A stretch of DNA of 18,174 nt, taken from NCBI GenBank assembly GCA_026415985.1, contig JAOAGA010000028.1, positions 1-18,174 of the forward strand, written 5' to 3'. Numbering within the stretch: the stretch's first letter is position 1; each line of letters opens with the position of its first letter. The notes under the pieces are model-generated. The model searched no databases and was not told where the DNA came from. It saw only the letters and a list, made by a program, of their open reading frames with translations. Below, in pieces: positions 9,401-15,712 of the stretch. The position numbers and the translations under genes were made by a program. This DNA comes from Pseudomonadota bacterium (lineage in GTDB: Bacteria > CALINM01).

Positions 9401-9685
9401 AGCGGTCTGCCCACCAAGCGTTGGCAGGATGGCGTCGGGTCTCTCCTTTTCTATAATCTTCTCAAGATACTCAACTGTTAAAGGCTCTATATATGTAGCA
9501 TCGGCAAGCTGAGGGTCTGTCATTATTGTTGCAGGATTGGAGTTGGCTAAAATAACCCTATATCCTTCCTCTTTGAGGGCCTTTATTGCCTGGGTTCCGG
9601 AATAATCAAACTCGCAGGCCTGACCAATAATAATCGGACCAGAACCTATAACAAAGATACTTTTAATATCTGTTCTTTTAGGCAT
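6440..9685 (-). CDS. carB: Carbamoyl-phosphate synthase large subunit
   Basis: A full-length 1081-residue subunit that makes carbamoyl phosphate from bicarbonate, ammonia (delivered from CarA) and two ATP, feeding pyrimidine and arginine synthesis. Two homologous ATP-grasp halves are visible. The first has [17 protein letters not shown] (14-30), the GGTGGG loop (175-180) and [12 protein letters not shown] (299-310). The second opens with [19 protein letters not shown] and has [15 protein letters not shown]. The C-terminal methylglyoxal-synthase-like allosteric domain follows, starting around [11 protein letters not shown]. The ATG at 9685 follows AGGAGAG at sensible distance. carA is not in this window, so the two subunits are not adjacent here on this side. 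It is followed directly by greA with a one-base stop/start overlap. Confidence 0.98.
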   Translation of the reverse strand: MPKRTDIKSIFVIGSGPIIIGQACEFDYSGTQAIKALKEEGYRVILANSNPATIMTDPQLADATYIEPLTVEYLEKIIEKERPDAILPTLGGQTALNLTMFLYEKGVLDKYNVKLIGANINAIKKGEDRELFKKAMLNIGLEVPKSGLATNLKEAFDVIKDIGFPAIIRPAFTLGGTGGGIAYNIEEYEQVVKNGLDLSPVSQVLIEESVLGWKEFELEVMRDRMDNVVIICSIENFDPMGVHTGDSITVAPAQTLTDKEYQIMRDAAIKIIREIGVDTGGSNIQFAINPENGRMVVIEMNPRVSRSSALASKATGYPIAKIAAKLAVGYTLDEIKNDITKETPASFEPAIDYVVVKIPRFAFEKFPKTNPTLGTQMKSVGEVMAIGRTFKESLQKAIRSLEIGSYGFDEKIKGGSPEDRQAIIEEKLRTPNSERLWYIGEAFRMNYSIERIYELSKIDPWFLKNIKEIIDFEEYLKEFVRDRDFDISKLDSNLLEEAKRLGFSDRRLAKLLGIDELKVRNYREEKGVRPIYKMVDTCAAEFRAKTPYLYSTYEEEDEALPTEKEKIIILGGGPNRIGQGIEFDYCCVHAAFAVKEEGLEAIMINCNPETVSTDYDTSDRLYFEPLTFEDVLNIIEREKPKGIIVQFGGQTPLKLAVPLEKAGVNILGTSPDSIDRAEDRERFREVLLNLGLKQAESGIARSEEEAIMIAEKIGYPVMVRPSYVLGGRAMEIVYDRKNLIRYITEAVRASEEHPVLIDKFLKDAIEVDVDAISDGEIVVVGGVMEHIEEAGVHSGDSACIIPPYSLKEDIINELIRQTKLLARELNVIGLINIQFAIKDEDIYILEVNPRASRTVPFVSKAIGVPLAKLALKCMLGKSLKELGFTKEIVPKFFSAKEAVFPFIKFPGVDTILGPEMKSTGEVMGIDRTPYLAFAKSQISAGNSIPLSGTVFISVKDEDKPQILDIARLLKTYGFKLICTAGTSKYLKDKGIDNERVLKVIEGRPNIVDKIKNKEVNLIINTTFGQKEIEDSYLIRRSALENGIPYFTTISAAKIASYSIPELLKTKITVSSLQDYHKLLGG
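6444..6448 (-). promoter_or_regulatory. Ribosome binding site deciding between two greA starts
   Basis: GGAGG lies 3 nt from the ATG at 6440 and 6 nt from the ATG at 6437. Spacing favours the second codon. The site sits inside the last codons of carB. Confidence 0.6.
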
Positions 9686-9717
9686 ACCTTTATCTCTCCT
9701 GAAAAATTAACTTATAT

Positions 9718-9745
9718 ATTTTAACCTATTTTGTACATAAGTAAA
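9718..9745 (-). promoter_or_regulatory. Possible internal promoter before carB
   Basis: TTTACT (9740-9745, 4 of 6) and TAAAAT (9718-9723, 5 of 6) are 16 nt apart in the 70-nt gap between the methyltransferase gene and carB. This is the largest gap in the leftward operon and could give carB-greA-recG independent expression. The region is AT-rich, so chance matches are likely. Confidence 0.35.
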
Positions 9746-9755
9746 TGAGAATATC

Positions 9756-11063
9756 CTATCTTTTTAATATTACCATTGTCTCTATATGAAAGGTCTGTGG
9801 GAACATATCAAATGGTACTACCTTTTCTATTGTGTAACCGCTGTAAGCCAGTGTTTGGATATCTCTTGCCAAAGTTGTAGGATTACAGGAAAGATATATT
9901 ATTATCTTTGGATTGAACTTTGGTATATAGGGCATTATTTCCTTTGCTCCAATTCTTGGAGGATCCAGAAAAACCAAATCAAAACTTCTTTTATTGTTAA
10001 ACATTTTCAAAACTTCGTCTCTTACACCTGCTCTGATGGGATGTATATTGAGAATATTATTCTTTGCAATATTTTCTTCCAATGCCCTAAAGGACGAGTT
10101 ATTTCCCTCAACTGCAACTACATATTTACACAACTTACTGAAAAGAAATGAAAAATTTCCTGAACCGGAAAAAAGCTCAAGCATAGTGGCCGATTGGTAA
10201 TTATCACCTAAATAATCGGCAATACTATTTAATATTACCGCATTAACTTCAGGATTAGCCTGTATAAAGCCATCGGCATATACTTTTAAATTATAACTTA
10301 ATCTGTTTAACTCTATTGAATAAGTCAGATAGGGATCCTTTAATGTAAAAACCCGCCCCTTTTTTGTCCTTACAATACCACCTTTAAAAATCTCTGAAAC
10401 TTTTTTAAGATTTGAAGGATTAAAATTGTCCTCCTTTGCCTTACCGGAAAAGACAAAGTTGTTCTCTTTAGACGAGTAATATATCTCAAAATCAAGTATT
10501 CCTCTGAGCTCATTTTTGTATTTTTTAAGCTCCTTTAATACTTCAACTACAGGTTTTTTCAGAATGTAGCAATTATCTATATCGACAACCTTATTACTGT
10601 TGTAAACATTAAATCCCAAACAAATCTCGTTCTTCTCCAGCCCAACCTGAAATCTGACCCTTTGTCTGTAATTCCATTCACCACCCGCTGTGTATGTATC
10701 ACTAACATCGGGATTTGCTATCCTTCCTATTCTCTCTAATATATCTTTGGTAATATTTTTCTTGGATATGACCTGATAATTGTAGTTAATGTGTTGCCAC
10801 TGACAGCCGCCACAGTTGCCAAAGTACGGACAGGGATAGGTTCTCCTGTGTGGTGAAGATTTTAATATTTCTTTTAATTTACCATCTAAATAGGTCTTTC
10901 TGTCTCTTTCAACAGTGAACTTAACTACATCTCCCGTAACAGTATAGGGAATGAAAGCCACTTTCCCGTCAAATCTTGCCACTCCTGCTGAACTATATGA
11001 GAGATTTGAAATTTCTGCTATGTATGATTTTTCATCTTGATAAATCTTTGTGCTGTCAGTCAT
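9756..11063 (-). CDS. rlmD: 23S rRNA (uracil-5-)-methyltransferase, RlmD/RumA family
   Basis: A 435-residue SAM-dependent methyltransferase that converts a uridine in structured RNA to 5-methyluridine. An N-terminal TRAM RNA-binding domain (about 10-70) is followed by the iron-sulfur cysteines C78, C84 and C87 (CPYFGNCGGC) with C165 as the probable fourth ligand. The Rossmann fold shows FIQANPEVN, LELFSGSGNFS (295-305) and DPPR (367-370), then the catalytic C393 in YLSCNPTTLARD. Family membership is secure; the exact target (a 23S rRNA site or tRNA U54) cannot be read from sequence. The ATG at 11063 is chosen because TAAGG lies about 6 nt upstream; a TTG two codons earlier (11069) is possible. 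It begins 8 nt after the murI stop codon. Confidence 0.92.
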   Translation of the reverse strand: MTDSTKIYQDEKSYIAEISNLSYSSAGVARFDGKVAFIPYTVTGDVVKFTVERDRKTYLDGKLKEILKSSPHRRTYPCPYFGNCGGCQWQHINYNYQVISKKNITKDILERIGRIANPDVSDTYTAGGEWNYRQRVRFQVGLEKNEICLGFNVYNSNKVVDIDNCYILKKPVVEVLKELKKYKNELRGILDFEIYYSSKENNFVFSGKAKEDNFNPSNLKKVSEIFKGGIVRTKKGRVFTLKDPYLTYSIELNRLSYNLKVYADGFIQANPEVNAVILNSIADYLGDNYQSATMLELFSGSGNFSFLFSKLCKYVVAVEGNNSSFRALEENIAKNNILNIHPIRAGVRDEVLKMFNNKRSFDLVFLDPPRIGAKEIMPYIPKFNPKIIIYLSCNPTTLARDIQTLAYSGYTIEKVVPFDMFPQTFHIETMVILKR

Positions 11064-11071
11064 AGCCAACC

Positions 11072-11872
11072 TTACTTTCCGACATGAACAACCGCTACCT
11101 TCTCAAGATCCTTACCGAGTATAGTTCTTCCAACCTTTAAAAATCTCTCAGCTGCATCAGTTACATAATAATCAGGTTCCAGTGCCTTTTTTCTGCGGGA
11201 TATTATCCCTTTCTCTTTCAGTAACTGTAACACCATATTTGAAGTCTCCGTAGCAGAATCAACGATTTTTACCTCATTTCCAAAAAATTTTCCTATAGAA
11301 CTTTTTAACAAAGGATAGTGGGTACAGCCAAGAACAAGGGTGTCTATATCCTTGTTTTTAAAAAATTTCAGGTAATGAGCTATAACATCGTCAACTATAG
11401 GTCCTTTTAGTAGCCCCTCTTCCACAAGGGGGACAAACAACGGACAGGGTTTTGAAAAAACAGATATCTTTTTATTTAAGGATTTAATCTCTTCTTTATA
11501 GGCAGAGCTTCTTATTGTTGCCTCAGTGCCTATAATACCAACCCTATAGTTTCTTGTAATCTCAACAGCCTTTTTAGCGCCGGGCTCAATAACACCAATA
11601 ATGGGTATATCAAAGGTTTCTTTAAGAATCCTTAAGCTTGTTGCAGTGGATGTATTGCAGGCAACTACAAGGAGTTTAATATCAAACTGCATCAAAAATT
11701 TTGTATTTTCAATGGAATATCTGACAATAGTATCTTTTGACTTGTTGCCATAGGGAACCCTTGCGGTATCACCTAAGTAAATAAGCTTTTCTGCAGGTAA
11801 CTTCTTCTTTATCTCTTTTAAAACGGTAAGCCCGCCTACGCCGGAATCAAATATGCCTATGGGATTATTCAA
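11072..11872 (-). CDS. murI: Glutamate racemase
   Basis: A 266-residue cytoplasmic enzyme that makes D-glutamate for peptidoglycan. The family landmarks are all present: IGIFDSGVGGLTVL near the N-terminus (acid D9, S10), the first catalytic cysteine in VVACNTSTA (C72), and the second in LVLGCTHYPLL (C183, followed by H185). Length is normal. The start is TTG at 11872: the same TTAGGAGGTTCT leader precedes the HIT-protein ATG with identical 4-nt spacing, and the family N-terminus begins here. It lies 19 nt after tonB and 8 nt before the methyltransferase gene, so it is probably co-transcribed with them. Confidence 0.95.
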   Translation of the reverse strand: MNNPIGIFDSGVGGLTVLKEIKKKLPAEKLIYLGDTARVPYGNKSKDTIVRYSIENTKFLMQFDIKLLVVACNTSTATSLRILKETFDIPIIGVIEPGAKKAVEITRNYRVGIIGTEATIRSSAYKEEIKSLNKKISVFSKPCPLFVPLVEEGLLKGPIVDDVIAHYLKFFKNKDIDTLVLGCTHYPLLKSSIGKFFGNEVKIVDSATETSNMVLQLLKEKGIISRRKKALEPDYYVTDAAERFLKVGRTILGKDLEKVAVVHVGK

Positions 11873-11876
11873 AGAA

Positions 11877-11882
11877 CCTCCT
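11877..11882 (-). promoter_or_regulatory. Ribosome binding site supporting a TTG start for murI
   Basis: AGGAGG lies 4 nt before TTG at 11872. An identical 12-nt leader (TTAGGAGGTTCT) stands before the ATG of the HIT gene at 13166, where AGGAGG occupies 13171-13176. Confidence 0.75.
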
Positions 11883-11891
11883 AAAGTTTGT

Positions 11892-12749
11892 TTATTTTAT
11901 CAAATTTATCTCGTAAATAAAAGTCCCATCTATATTAATCTTATCTACATCCCATTCTTTGGGAAAAGGAGCAAGGGGAGAGGCATCCTTAAGCGCCTTC
12001 ATCGCAGCATCATCAAGAAAGGCATATCCGGAAGATTGAATTAACATCTTGTTTTCAATCTTTCCATCTCTTCCAATTGTAAAGGAAATCTTTAGCCTTC
12101 CTCCGATACCCCTCTCTCTTGCAACCTCGGGATAACGCCAAACTGCCTCGACCTTTCTTTTTACCTTTTCAAGGTAGGACCAATACTTATATTCTCTGGT
12201 ATTAAGGACAAGCTCTTTAGAACCTTTGATATTACCCGTATCAAGACTAATACTTTCTTCTTTAGGAAGCTTAGCCAACAAGTCTGTTGATTTAGGAATT
12301 AAACTCTTTAAGTTTGGCAATTCCTTCTCTTCTTTAGGTTTCAACTCATCTTTTATCCTTTTCTCATCATCAGTTCTGCTATCCTGCATCTTTACCTGAG
12401 GCTTGACTGGCTCTTCTTGCTTTATCTGTGTTTTTTCAGGTGAAGTCTCACTCTTCAGAGCTTCTTTTTGCTTAATGTCCTCTAAGACTTTGGGAATTGA
12501 TTTACTAATCTCCGGAAGCCTGTTTTCTTCGCCTGTTTTTGTATCCCTTGCACCTAAGGCCTTTAATTCTTTATCAGATAATTTTGGGGGGATAATTCTT
12601 GGAGGATAGTAAGGAACTATCTCAATAATTTCTTCTTTTTTTTTACCAGTTCTTTTTAAATCACCTTCAAAAAATAACGAGCTTAGGAACGCAAAAAGAT
12701 GAATTAATAACGATATTATTATCGCCAATAAAAGATATTTTCTGTTCAC
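11892..12749 (-). CDS. tonB: TonB-like energy transducer
   Basis: A 285-residue inner-membrane-anchored periplasmic protein. A single N-terminal helix (about 5-27) carries S13-x3-H17, the SxxxH motif through which TonB couples to ExbB/ExbD. A long Pro- and charge-rich spacer (about 40-170) follows. The C-terminal TonB domain (about 187-285) has KVKRKVEAVWRYPEVA, a DGKI strand, SSGYAFLDDAAMKAL and the APFP turn. It would transmit proton-motive energy to outer-membrane receptors; no exbB, exbD or receptor gene is nearby, so partners must lie elsewhere. The start is GTG at 12749 with AAAAGG upstream on the HIT stop codon, 9 nt after that gene. A related TolA-like role cannot be excluded, but the C-terminus fits TonB. 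Confidence 0.87.
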   Translation of the reverse strand: MNRKYLLLAIIISLLIHLFAFLSSLFFEGDLKRTGKKKEEIIEIVPYYPPRIIPPKLSDKELKALGARDTKTGEENRLPEISKSIPKVLEDIKQKEALKSETSPEKTQIKQEEPVKPQVKMQDSRTDDEKRIKDELKPKEEKELPNLKSLIPKSTDLLAKLPKEESISLDTGNIKGSKELVLNTREYKYWSYLEKVKRKVEAVWRYPEVARERGIGGRLKISFTIGRDGKIENKMLIQSSGYAFLDDAAMKALKDASPLAPFPKEWDVDKINIDGTFIYEINLIK

Positions 12750-12758
12750 AAAAACCTT

Positions 12759-13166
12759 TTAGACAGCATTTTTAATTTTATTAGCGTATTCTTCCATTTC
12801 TCCTTCTTCGTATTTACGATGCTCCATACCAATTTTAATTCCATCATTTGGCCTTCTCGGTATAAGATGAAAGTGGGAATGAAATATAATCTGACCCGCA
12901 TCTATCCCGTTGTTTTGAATTAAATTAACTCCCGAGACGCCTAAAGCCTTTGTTATTGCACCACATAGCTTTTTTAAAACAATGCCGGTTTTTTTAAGTA
13001 TTTCTTCGTCCATATCCATCATATTAACATAGTGCTTCTTCGGCAAAACCAAAAGATGCCCCTTGCTGACGGGGTTTATATCCATAACAGCTACGAAATC
13101 TCCATCCTCATATACCTTTGCGGAAGGTATGGATCCGTTAATAATTTTACAAAAAATACAGTCCAT
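12759..13166 (-). CDS. HIT-family nucleotide hydrolase (HinT-like)
   Basis: A 135-residue histidine-triad protein. The triad is HSHFHLIPR, with H96, H98 and H100; the last histidine is expected to attack the phosphoramidate or nucleotide phosphate. C3 and C6 form the CxxC typical of zinc-binding HinT-like members. The family hydrolyses adenosine phosphoramidates or dinucleoside polyphosphates; the physiological substrate here is unknown. The ATG at 13166 follows AGGAGG by 4 nt. It is the first gene of the long leftward operon and faces the divergent phasin-like gene across 141 nt. A possible -10 (TATAGT, minus strand, 13222-13227) lies in that gap, but without a convincing -35. Confidence 0.93.
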   Translation of the reverse strand: MDCIFCKIINGSIPSAKVYEDGDFVAVMDINPVSKGHLLVLPKKHYVNMMDMDEEILKKTGIVLKKLCGAITKALGVSGVNLIQNNGIDAGQIIFHSHFHLIPRRPNDGIKIGMEHRKYEEGEMEEYANKIKNAV

Positions 13167-13252
13167 AGAACCTCCTAAATTTTTTAATACTTTTTAAAAA
13201 CTTTCTCTTTCTTCATATATTACTATAAAGCTTTCATCACATAAATGCTTTT

Positions 13253-13280
13253 TTGACATTTTTATATATTCTGCTATATT
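13253..13280 (+). promoter_or_regulatory. Promoter of the phasin-like gene
   Basis: Consensus TTGACA (13253-13258), a 16-nt spacer and TATATT (13275-13280, 5 of 6). Transcription would begin near 13287, giving a leader of about 20 nt that contains AAGGAGG at 13294-13300. Confidence 0.7.
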
Positions 13281-13307
13281 TAAAAAAAGAAAAAAGGAGG
13301 ATAAATT

Positions 13308-13595
13308 ATGATAGACAATATCAAAAAGATTCTTTATGCAGGATTGGGAATTTTTGCCCTTTCAGAAGACAAGGCAAAGGAAATAATACAGGAACTCATT
13401 AAACAAGGTGAAATAACAGCTCAGGAAGGCGAGCAACTAATTTCAGATCTTAAGAACAAGGCATGGGATAGGGGTAAATCCTTTGAAGAAAAGATTGCCC
13501 TGAAGATAAAAGATTACTTAAAAATCAGTGAGTTAGAAGAAAGAGTAAAAAAATTGGAAGATGAACTCAGCAAAATAAGAGAAAAATTGTCCTAA
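13308..13595 (+). CDS. Phasin-like small helical protein
   Basis: A 95-residue, highly charged, all-helical protein without membrane segments. The first 20 residues are hydrophobic-amphipathic (ILYAGLGIFALSEDKAKEI). The centre (25-50) resembles the LIKQGEITAQEGEQLISDL pattern of phasin-family proteins related to polyhydroxyalkanoate granule regulators, and residues about 72-95 form a coiled coil (ELEERVKKLEDELSKIREKL). Function is not established: members can bind granules or other proteins. It has a strong promoter and ribosome binding site of its own and ends 44 nt before perR. No terminator separates the two, so read-through into perR is possible. No polyhydroxyalkanoate synthase gene is in the window, so granule binding is only a family-level suggestion. 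Confidence 0.65.
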   Translation: MIDNIKKILYAGLGIFALSEDKAKEIIQELIKQGEITAQEGEQLISDLKNKAWDRGKSFEEKIALKIKDYLKISELEERVKKLEDELSKIREKLS

Positions 13596-13602
13596 AAATT
13601 AG

Positions 13603-13630
13603 TTGACAAAAATAAATTTCAAATTAGAAT
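13603..13630 (+). promoter_or_regulatory. Promoter of the perR-rbr-dfx-ahpC operon
   Basis: Consensus TTGACA (13603-13608), a 16-nt spacer and TAGAAT (13625-13630, 5 of 6). The hexamer end at 13630 predicts initiation around 13637, about 3 nt before the perR ATG at 13640. No Shine-Dalgarno sequence lies upstream, so the message is predicted to be nearly leaderless. Confidence 0.65.
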
Positions 13631-13638
13631 AATTATTA
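13624..13638 (+). promoter_or_regulatory. Candidate PerR box (7-1-7 operator) over the -10 element
   Basis: TTAGAAT-A-ATTATTA matches the Bacillus PerR-box pattern TTATAAT-N-ATTATAA at 12 of 14 specified positions. It covers the whole -10 hexamer and the predicted transcription start, an ideal place for repression. The adjoining gene encodes a PerR-type regulator, so autoregulation of the peroxide-defence operon is predicted. The AT-rich background weakens the match somewhat. Confidence 0.6.
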
Positions 13639-13639
13639 A

Positions 13640-14074
13640 ATGAAAAAAATTATTGAAAAACTAAAAGAGAAAAATATAAAGATAACTCCTCAAAGGATAG
13701 CCATTATAGAGTTTCTGATGTCAACAAAAAGCCATCCTTCAGCAGAGGATATTTACAAAGAGATTTCAAAAAAATATCCTTCTATGTCTTATGCCACCGT
13801 TTATAATACTCTGATTACCCTTAAAAACTTAGGTGAGGTGGTGGAACTTGCCATAGATAGTGATAAAAAAAGATTTGATATTGATACCTCTCTGCATCAT
13901 CATTTTTATTGTACAAGATGTAAAAGGGTCTATGACCTGAGCAAAAATTTTATAATAGAAGCAATATCAACTATTGATGGCCACAATGTTGAAAGGACTT
14001 TCTTAAATTTCACAGGAATCTGTAATAAATGCTTAAAGGAGGAAAAAGATGAGCAAGACAGAAAAAAATCTTAA
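13640..14074 (+). CDS. perR: Fur-family peroxide-responsive repressor, PerR type
   Basis: A 144-residue metalloregulator. The N-terminal winged helix has KITPQRIAIIEFL (14-26) and SYATVYNTLITL (50-61). Regulatory-metal ligands align with Bacillus PerR: H32, D80, H86, H88 and D99. Asp at the last position is the PerR type, where Fur usually has Glu. Structural zinc is held by C91/C94 and C128/C131. In PerR, peroxide oxidises the metal-site histidines and releases the repressor. It is first in an operon with rubrerythrin, superoxide reductase and peroxiredoxin, and a PerR-box-like operator overlaps its promoter. The ATG at 13640 is right for the family but has no ribosome binding site. Its last 26 nt overlap rbr. 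Assignment as PerR rather than Fur rests on D99 and the context. Confidence 0.87.
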   Translation: MKKIIEKLKEKNIKITPQRIAIIEFLMSTKSHPSAEDIYKEISKKYPSMSYATVYNTLITLKNLGEVVELAIDSDKKRFDIDTSLHHHFYCTRCKRVYDLSKNFIIEAISTIDGHNVERTFLNFTGICNKCLKEEKDEQDRKKS

Positions 14075-14543
14075 AGAAGCCTTTGCGGGTGAATCTCAGG
14101 CAAACAGAAAGTATTTAGCCTTTGCTAAAAAGGCTGAACAGGAAGGGTATAAAGGAATTGCTAAGCTCTTTCGTGCAGCTGCAGAAGCAGAAACCGTTCA
14201 TGCCCATAATCATCTGAAGGAGCTCAACGGTATTAAATCAACAAGAGAAAACTTGGAAGAGGCAATCAACGGAGAAACCTATGAGTTTAAAAATATGTAT
14301 CCCTTAATGATTGAAGAGGCAGAAAAGGAGGGTAATTCAGGGGCAAAAAGAAGCTTCCACTATGCCAATGAAGTTGAAAAGATACATGCAGGTCTGTTTA
14401 AAAATGCCCTTGACAATATTGATAAAAAAGAAGATTATGAGATTTATGTCTGCGGAGTCTGTGGTAACACCTTCATAGGAGAAGCTCCTGAAAAATGCCC
14501 CATTTGTAACGCATTAAAAAAATTTTTTAAAAAAATAGAATAA
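14049..14543 (+). CDS. rbr: Rubrerythrin
   Basis: A 164-residue peroxide reductase of strict and microaerophilic anaerobes. The ferritin-like diiron helices supply E15 (FAGESQAN), E48-x2-H51, E76 (INGETYE) and E110-x2-H113. A C-terminal rubredoxin-like domain binds one iron through C135-x2-C138 and C150-x2-C153. It takes electrons from rubredoxin-type donors and reduces hydrogen peroxide to water. It is somewhat shorter than the Desulfovibrio protein as I recall it (about 190 residues), but all ligand sites are present. The ATG at 14049 lies inside the end of perR and has a strong AAAGGAGG at 14035-14042, so it can be translated well even if the leaderless perR is not. It is 13 nt from dfx. 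Confidence 0.95.
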   Translation: MSKTEKNLKEAFAGESQANRKYLAFAKKAEQEGYKGIAKLFRAAAEAETVHAHNHLKELNGIKSTRENLEEAINGETYEFKNMYPLMIEEAEKEGNSGAKRSFHYANEVEKIHAGLFKNALDNIDKKEDYEIYVCGVCGNTFIGEAPEKCPICNALKKFFKKIE

Positions 14544-14556
14544 GGGAGGATAAGAT

Positions 14557-14934
14557 ATGGCTTACGTTATGGAAATTTATAAATGTGAGATCTGTGGTAA
14601 TATAATTGAAGTTCAGCATGGCGGAGCGGGCTCACTTGTTTGTTGTGGACAACCTATGAAACTTATGAAAGAAAACACCGTTGATGCTTCCAAGGAAAAG
14701 CATGTTCCTGTTGTTGAAATTAACGGAAATAAGGTTACGGTAAAAGTCGGGGCTGTTCCACATCCAATGGAAGAGAAACACTATATCGAATGGATACAGA
14801 TTATTACGGATAAAAAATCTTACAGGCATTATCTAAAGCCCGGTGAAGCGCCAGAGGCAACCTTTGAAGTTGAGGGGGAAATAAAAAAGGTCAGAGAATA
14901 CTGTAATCTACATCTACTTTGGTCAAATAATTAA
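14557..14934 (+). CDS. dfx: Desulfoferrodoxin (two-iron superoxide reductase)
   Basis: A 125-residue enzyme that reduces superoxide to hydrogen peroxide without producing oxygen. The N-terminal desulforedoxin domain binds centre I through C10, C13, C29 and C30. The catalytic centre II is intact: E47-K48-H49 in the EKHVP motif, H69, H75, C116 and H119. These numbers coincide with those known for Desulfovibrio desulfoferrodoxin. The peroxide it makes can be removed by the rubrerythrin and peroxiredoxin encoded on either side. The ATG at 14557 follows GGGAGG by about 8 nt. It sits 13 nt after rbr and 14 nt before ahpC, so all are one transcript. Confidence 0.97.
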   Translation: MAYVMEIYKCEICGNIIEVQHGGAGSLVCCGQPMKLMKENTVDASKEKHVPVVEINGNKVTVKVGAVPHPMEEKHYIEWIQIITDKKSYRHYLKPGEAPEATFEVEGEIKKVREYCNLHLLWSNN

Positions 14935-14948
14935 GGAGGAATCTTATT

Positions 14949-15560
14949 ATGTGCAATACTTCAAGCTTCTACATCACAGTGGGGCAACAGGTCCCGAATT
15001 TTGAGATTGAAATTTATGATGCTGGCAAACAAGACTTCGGAAAGATTTCCCTTGCTGATATAAAAGCCCGTAAAGAGTGGTTAATCCTGTTTTTTTATCC
15101 CGCCGATTTTACCTTTGTATGTCCCACAGAGCTCGACGATCTCGCGAAAATATATGATGAGTTGAAAAAGATGGGCTGTGAAGTACTATCGGTAAGCACC
15201 GATACAAAATATACCCATCTGGCATGGCATAGAGATGAGCTTCTGCTTAAGGGCGTTAAGTATCCCATGGGGGCAGACACAACCGGTAATCTTTCAAGGA
15301 TGTTTGGTGTATATGATGAAAATACAGGTTTGGCGTTACGGGGAACTTTTATCATTAATCCTGAGGGTAAGTTAGTAGCTTCTGAAGTAAACTATTACAA
15401 TGTTGGAAGAAATGCAGAGGAGTTGCTTAGAAAGATGAAGGCAAATCTTTACCTTGCGGTTCATCCTGAAGAGGCCTGTCCCGCAAGATGGAAAGAAGGT
15501 GATAAAACCTTGACACCTTCGGCAGAGTTAGTGGGAAATGTTTATAAGGCTTTGAAATAG
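14949..15560 (+). CDS. ahpC: Typical 2-Cys peroxiredoxin (AhpC/Prx)
   Basis: A 203-residue thiol peroxidase. The peroxidatic site is P51-x3-T55-x2-C58 (PADFTFVCPTE) with R131 as the conserved arginine, and the resolving cysteine is C177 in HPEEACPARW. The GGLG and C-terminal YF motifs of peroxide-sensitive members are absent, suggesting a robust enzyme that resists over-oxidation. Substrates would be hydrogen peroxide and organic hydroperoxides; no AhpF or thioredoxin reductase gene is in the window, so the reductant is unknown. The ATG at 14949 follows AAGGAGG, which overlaps the dfx stop codon. It is the last gene before a strong hairpin. Confidence 0.95.
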   Translation: MCNTSSFYITVGQQVPNFEIEIYDAGKQDFGKISLADIKARKEWLILFFYPADFTFVCPTELDDLAKIYDELKKMGCEVLSVSTDTKYTHLAWHRDELLLKGVKYPMGADTTGNLSRMFGVYDENTGLALRGTFIINPEGKLVASEVNYYNVGRNAEELLRKMKANLYLAVHPEEACPARWKEGDKTLTPSAELVGNVYKALK

Positions 15561-15565
15561 TCAAA

Positions 15566-15601
15566 AAGGGAAGTGATAGACCAAAAGTCATCACTTCCTT
15601 T
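15566..15601 (+). terminator. Probable terminator of the perR-rbr-dfx-ahpC operon
   Basis: A hairpin pairs 15566-15577 with 15590-15601 (12 pairs, one of them G-U), extended by a 3-bp inner helix after a bulged A and closed by a 5-nt loop. It starts just after the ahpC stop codon. The following U tract is weak (TTT, then TTTT a few bases on), so efficiency is uncertain. Confidence 0.65.
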
Positions 15602-15602
15602 C

Positions 15603-15624
15603 AAGTTTTATAGATTTAAAACTT
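15603..15624. repeat. Perfect AT-rich inverted repeat AAGTTTTA-N6-TAAAACTT
   Basis: Eight-base arms at 15603-15610 and 15617-15624 flank a 6-nt centre, immediately after the operon hairpin and about 55 nt upstream of the cyclase promoter. It could be a second weak RNA hairpin or a protein-binding operator. Confidence 0.4.
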
Positions 15625-15678
15625 TATCCCGTCTATACTTATTTTAACAAAGAGTCATTACATCAGTTAATTCTTCAA

Positions 15679-15706
15679 TTGATTTTATTTTTTTTTATTC
15701 TAAAAT
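15679..15706 (+). promoter_or_regulatory. Promoter of the diguanylate cyclase unit, predicted leaderless
   Basis: TTGATT (15679-15684, 4 of 6), a 16-nt spacer and TAAAAT (15701-15706, 5 of 6). Position +1 would fall on the A of the ATG at 15713. No Shine-Dalgarno sequence precedes that ATG. Confidence 0.5.
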
Positions 15707-15712
15707 ATTTCT

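Noticed and set aside
9786-10151. A 121-codon plus-strand open frame opposite the methyltransferase gene
   Set aside because: Antisense to conserved catalytic motifs of the methyltransferase; low-complexity product without a recognisable domain.
15692-15710. A second PerR box upstream of the diguanylate cyclase
   Set aside because: TTATTCT-A-AAATATT matches only the left half reasonably; the right half fails, so it is no better than AT-rich background.
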